A stretch of 9,128 nucleotides of DNA, from positions 1 to 9,128 of the forward strand of contig CAVOKZ010000008.1 in NCBI GenBank assembly GCA_963696625.1, in the 5' to 3' direction. Of the stretch, positions 6,991 through 9,128 are shown in pieces; within the stretch, counting starts at the first letter, position 1, and the number at the start of each line of letters is the position of its first letter. Below the pieces are notes generated by a model, which searched no databases, had not been told where the DNA came from, and saw nothing but the letters and a program-made list of their open reading frames with translations. The position numbers were made by a program, and so were the translations under genes. The stretch comes from JAWVFN01 sp963696625. Its GTDB lineage: Bacteria > Actinomycetota > Thermoleophilia > Solirubrobacterales > 70-9.

Positions 6991-8595
6991 TCAGCCCTTC
7001 TTCGCCGGGGCCTTGCCCGCGGGCTTGGCGCCTTCAGCGTGCGGCTGGTAGGCGTACTCGAGCGAGTCGACGAGGGCCTCCCAAGAGGCCTCGATGATGT
7101 TCTCGGAGACGCCGATCGAACCCCAGGCGCGCTCGGCGTCGGCGGAGTCGAGCAGCACCCTGGTGACGGCGCCGGTGCCGTGGTTCTCGTCGAGGATCCG
7201 CACCTTGTAGTTGGTCAGCTCGATGTCGGCGAGGTGCGGGTAGCGGTCGGTGATCGCCTCGCGCAGCGCCGTATCGAGGGCGTTTACCGGGCCGTTGCCC
7301 TCGGCGGTCTTCACGTAGCGCTCGCCGTCGACCCAGATCTTGATCGTCGCTTCGGTCTGGACCTTGCCGTTCTCGCGCTTCTCGACGATGACGCGGAAGC
7401 CTTCGAGCTTGAACAGCGGCTGGTAGTCGCCGGCCTCCCTGCGCAGGAGCAGCTCGAACGACGCGTCCGCCGCCTCGTACTGGTAGCCGTCGTGCTCGCG
7501 CTCCTTGAGCGTCGCGAGCGCGCGCTTTGCGGCCTCGTCGTCGAGCTCGAGGCCATGGCGCTCGGCGAGGTCGAGCACGGTGCCCTTGCCGGAGAGCTCG
7601 GAGGCGAGGATCTCGCGCTCGTTGCCGACCGTCGCCGGGTCGATGTGCTCAAAGGTGCGAGCGTCGTCGCGGACGCCGGCGACGTGCATGCCGCCCTTGT
7701 GGGCGAAGGCGTTGCGGCCGACGTAGGGCTGGTCGGGGTCCGGCGAGACGTTGCAGAGCTCGTCGACGAAGTGCGAGACCTCGGTCAGGGTGGCGAGCTG
7801 CTCCTCGGTGACGACGTCGCGGCCGAGCTTGAGCTGGAGCGCGGGCAGGATCGAGACCAGGTTGGCGTTGCCGGTGCGCTCGCCCACCCCGTTGATCGTG
7901 CCCTGGACGAGGTCGGCGCCCTCGGCGACCGCCGCGAGCGAGTTGGCGACCCCGCACTCCGCATCGTTGTGGGTGTGGATGCCGACGCTGACCTTCTCGC
8001 CGAGCTGGGAGACGACGTCGCGCGTCGCCTCGGCGATCTGGCTGGGGAGGCTCGAGCCGTTGGTGTCGCAGAGGCTGACGTTTTCGGCCCCACCCTCGAC
8101 CGCGGCGCGCAGGCACTCGAGGGCATAGCCGGCATCGTCGCGGTAGCCGTCGAAGAAGTGCTCGGCGTCGTAGATCACCCGCTTGCCCTCGCCGACGAGG
8201 AAGGCGACCGAGTCGCCGATCATCGCCAGGTTATCCTCGCGGCTGACCTTGGTCACCTTCTCCAGATGAAGGCCCCAGGTCTTGCCGACGAGGGTGACGA
8301 CCGCGGCGAAGCAGCCGGCGAGAACCTTCAGGCCCTCGTCGTCGGCGGCCCCGGCGTCGCGGCGCCGGGTCATGCCGAAGGCGCAGACGAGCGCCTGGCC
8401 GAGCTGCTCGGAGGCGAGCGCCTCGAACAGCTCGAGCTCCTTCGGATTCGAGGTCGGGAATCCCGCCTCGATGTACTGCACTCCCAGGCGATCGAGCGCA
8501 CGGACGACCCGCACCTTCTCCTGGGCGGATAGCGACATGCCTTGACCCTGCATGCCGTCGCGCAAAGTCGTGTCGTAGAGCTGTACTTCTGCCAT
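6991..8595 (-). CDS. cimA: (R)-citramalate synthase
   Basis: CimA condenses pyruvate with acetyl-CoA to citramalate, which feeds 2-ketobutyrate and then isoleucine without threonine deaminase. The 534-residue protein belongs to the 2-isopropylmalate/homocitrate synthase superfamily. The TIM-barrel part begins LYDTTLRDG (6-14), with catalytic Arg12 and metal-ligand Asp13, then IEAGFPTSNPKE (42-53). It continues with LCDTNGSSLP (175-184), HTHND (207-211, metal-binding histidines) and NGVGERTGNANL (235-246). HKGGMHV (299-305) and EHIDPATVGNE lie in the linker. Residues from about 385 to 515 form a LeuA-type allosteric domain, suggesting feedback control, by isoleucine in known relatives. Overall length and the GMQGQG/HKGGMHV pattern fit CimA better than LeuA or NifV. 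An unusual tail, AKPAGKAPAKKG, ends the protein. The ATG at 8595 has a perfect AGGAGG six bases upstream. The close fit with ilvE supports the isoleucine role. Confidence 0.93.
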   Translation of the reverse strand: MAEVQLYDTTLRDGMQGQGMSLSAQEKVRVVRALDRLGVQYIEAGFPTSNPKELELFEALASEQLGQALVCAFGMTRRRDAGAADDEGLKVLAGCFAAVVTLVGKTWGLHLEKVTKVSREDNLAMIGDSVAFLVGEGKRVIYDAEHFFDGYRDDAGYALECLRAAVEGGAENVSLCDTNGSSLPSQIAEATRDVVSQLGEKVSVGIHTHNDAECGVANSLAAVAEGADLVQGTINGVGERTGNANLVSILPALQLKLGRDVVTEEQLATLTEVSHFVDELCNVSPDPDQPYVGRNAFAHKGGMHVAGVRDDARTFEHIDPATVGNEREILASELSGKGTVLDLAERHGLELDDEAAKRALATLKEREHDGYQYEAADASFELLLRREAGDYQPLFKLEGFRVIVEKRENGKVQTEATIKIWVDGERYVKTAEGNGPVNALDTALREAITDRYPHLADIELTNYKVRILDENHGTGAVTRVLLDSADAERAWGSIGVSENIIEASWEALVDSLEYAYQPHAEGAKPAGKAPAKKG

Positions 8596-8601
8596 CAGAT
8601 G

Positions 8602-8607
8602 CCTCCT
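8602..8607 (-). promoter_or_regulatory. Strong Shine-Dalgarno for cimA
   Basis: On the minus strand AGGAGG (8607-8602) lies six bases before the ATG at 8595. It is the best ribosome-binding match in the window and fixes the cimA start. The other minus-strand genes start by overlap or tight spacing with weaker sites, so cimA seems set for independent, efficient initiation. Confidence 0.9.
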
Positions 8608-8622
8608 ACGGAATGTTCGGGG

Positions 8623-8656
8623 AAAAGGGCGTGCGACCGCGTACGGCTATGCCGTA
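8623..8656 (-). promoter_or_regulatory. Candidate attenuator: two mutually exclusive hairpins upstream of cimA
   Basis: In minus-strand RNA, hairpin one pairs UACGGC with GCCGUA across a 3-base AUA loop (8656-8642, perfect 6-bp stem). Hairpin two pairs CGUACG with CGCACG across CGGU (8645-8630, one A-C mismatch), then CCC and four U (8629-8623). The two share 8645-8642, so they cannot both form fully. Hairpin two is a weak terminator at best because the U-run is short. The stop codon of the small frame at 8700-8647 lies in hairpin one, which fits an attenuation layout. Function is inferred. Confidence 0.3.
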
Positions 8657-8700
8657 GCGGCGGAAATAATTCGCCCGATGTGCCCGAAGCGGGAAAGCAT
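8647..8700 (-). CDS. Possible 17-codon leader peptide rich in isoleucine
   Basis: The minus strand encodes MLSRFGHIGRIISAATA followed by TAG (8649-8647). Its ATG overlaps the ilvE stop as TGATG, so it could be translated by ribosomes finishing ilvE. Three of 17 residues are isoleucine, and two are adjacent ATT codons, whereas the real genes here nearly always use ATC. The stop lies within a hairpin just upstream of cimA, the gene committing carbon to isoleucine. This arrangement resembles amino-acid leader peptides of ilv operons. It may equally be chance: the frame is short and the A/T-rich patch could be part of a promoter. Confidence 0.35.
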   Translation of the reverse strand: MLSRFGHIGRIISAATA

Positions 8701-9128
8701 CAAGTACTGACCTTACCGGAGGCGGCCTTTTCGCCTGCAGGCTTCGCGGCGTCGACGATGTCGAGCCACTCGAGGTACTCCTCGGCCTTGCCGTGCAGCG
8801 CGTCCTCGAACCTGGCCTGGATCACCCGCGTCATTTCGCCCGGATGTCCCTCGCCGATCGTGTGGTCGTCGACCTCTCGCACCGGCACGAGCTCGGCCGC
8901 GGTGCCCGTGAAGAAGACCTCCTCGGCCAGGTAGAGCTCGCCGCGCGCGACGTCGCGCTCGACCACCGGATAGCCGAGGTCCTGGGCGATCTGGATCACC
9001 GACTTGCGGTTGACGCCGTCGAGGATCGAGGCCGTAGGGCCCGGGGTGATCAGCTGGCCCTCGCGGACCAGGAAGATGTTCTCGCCCGAGCCCTCGCAGC
9101 AACACCAACCGAACCAGTAGACGAACAG
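8700..9128 (-). CDS. ilvE: Branched-chain amino acid aminotransferase, C-terminal part (gene runs off the window)
   Basis: IlvE transfers the amino group between glutamate and the keto acids of isoleucine, leucine and valine, a class IV (fold type IV) PLP reaction. The last 131 residues are clear: EGSGENIFLV, then TASILDGVNRKSVIQIAQDL, then EVFFTGTAAELVPVREVD and HTIGEGHPGEMTRVIQARFE, ending at TGA 8702-8700. The PLP lysine lies upstream, outside the window. These motifs match IlvE rather than D-amino acid aminotransferase or 4-amino-4-deoxychorismate lyase. The C-terminus carries an extra Ala/Lys/Gly-rich tail, AKPAGEKAASGKVST, much like the tail of CimA. The first 11 codons in the window (9128-9096) read LFVYWFGWCCC, where a Gly-Tyr/Phe-Val-type segment is expected. 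That end may be erroneous. cimA follows after 104 bases. Confidence 0.9.
   Translation of the reverse strand: MFVYWFGWCCCEGSGENIFLVREGQLITPGPTASILDGVNRKSVIQIAQDLGYPVVERDVARGELYLAEEVFFTGTAAELVPVREVDDHTIGEGHPGEMTRVIQARFEDALHGKAEEYLEWLDIVDAAKPAGEKAASGKVST

Noticed and set aside
4039..8532. Long plus-strand open frames (4039-5718, 5768-7051, 7039-8532)
   Set aside because: They are antisense to clear conserved genes, show no recognisable domain and have Arg/Gly/Val-rich composition typical of shadows in GC-rich DNA.
8664..8676. The A/T-rich patch in the ilvE-cimA gap as a -10 promoter element
   Set aside because: No convincing -35 partner is visible, and the same bases are the Ile-Ile codons of the small frame; it stays an alternative, not a call.

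Overview
This is a GC-rich window whose intact genes use codons ending mostly in G or C. The gene content suggests a high-GC actinobacterium: a class A penicillin-binding protein with a long cytoplasmic tail, and a citramalate route to isoleucine. The protein sequences recall Thermoleophilia/Solirubrobacterales, but that is an impression from reading and no database was searched. No mobile element, CRISPR array, tRNA or rRNA was seen.

Layout. (1) Bases 1-945, minus strand, hold the wreck of an isoquinoline 1-oxidoreductase-type molybdoenzyme large subunit. Its parts are readable only by changing frame at least six times, and it is cut off just upstream of the next gene. (2) A plus-strand class A penicillin-binding protein (959-3847) has an unusual acidic cytoplasmic extension, glycosyltransferase and transpeptidase domains, three close cysteine pairs and a Gly/Ser tail. 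Its start is preceded by three copies of a 12-bp motif, two of which form a 13-bp near-perfect inverted repeat. (3) From the right edge, five minus-strand genes run leftward: ilvE (partial), cimA, a DegT-family aminotransferase, argH and a 3-methyladenine DNA glycosylase. They end 11 bp from the penicillin-binding protein stop, so the two transcription units converge.

How the genes fit together. CimA makes citramalate from pyruvate and acetyl-CoA, which opens the threonine-independent isoleucine route, and IlvE does the last transamination. argH completes arginine synthesis. The DegT enzyme is a PLP aminotransferase of unknown substrate, and the glycosylase is a repair enzyme coupled to argH by a GTGA overlap. 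cimA, the DegT gene, argH and the glycosylase gene are nearly contiguous and probably cotranscribed. The 104-bp ilvE-cimA gap carries a strong ribosome site. It also has a 17-codon reading frame with an Ile-Ile pair of rare ATT codons, ending inside a hairpin that competes with a second, weakly terminator-like hairpin. This is a candidate isoleucine attenuator.

Sequence quality needs care. argH carries a one-base frameshift inside an inverted repeat, the molybdoenzyme is riddled with single-base indels, and the last 33 bases do not read like IlvE. Some of these may be sequencing or assembly errors rather than biology.
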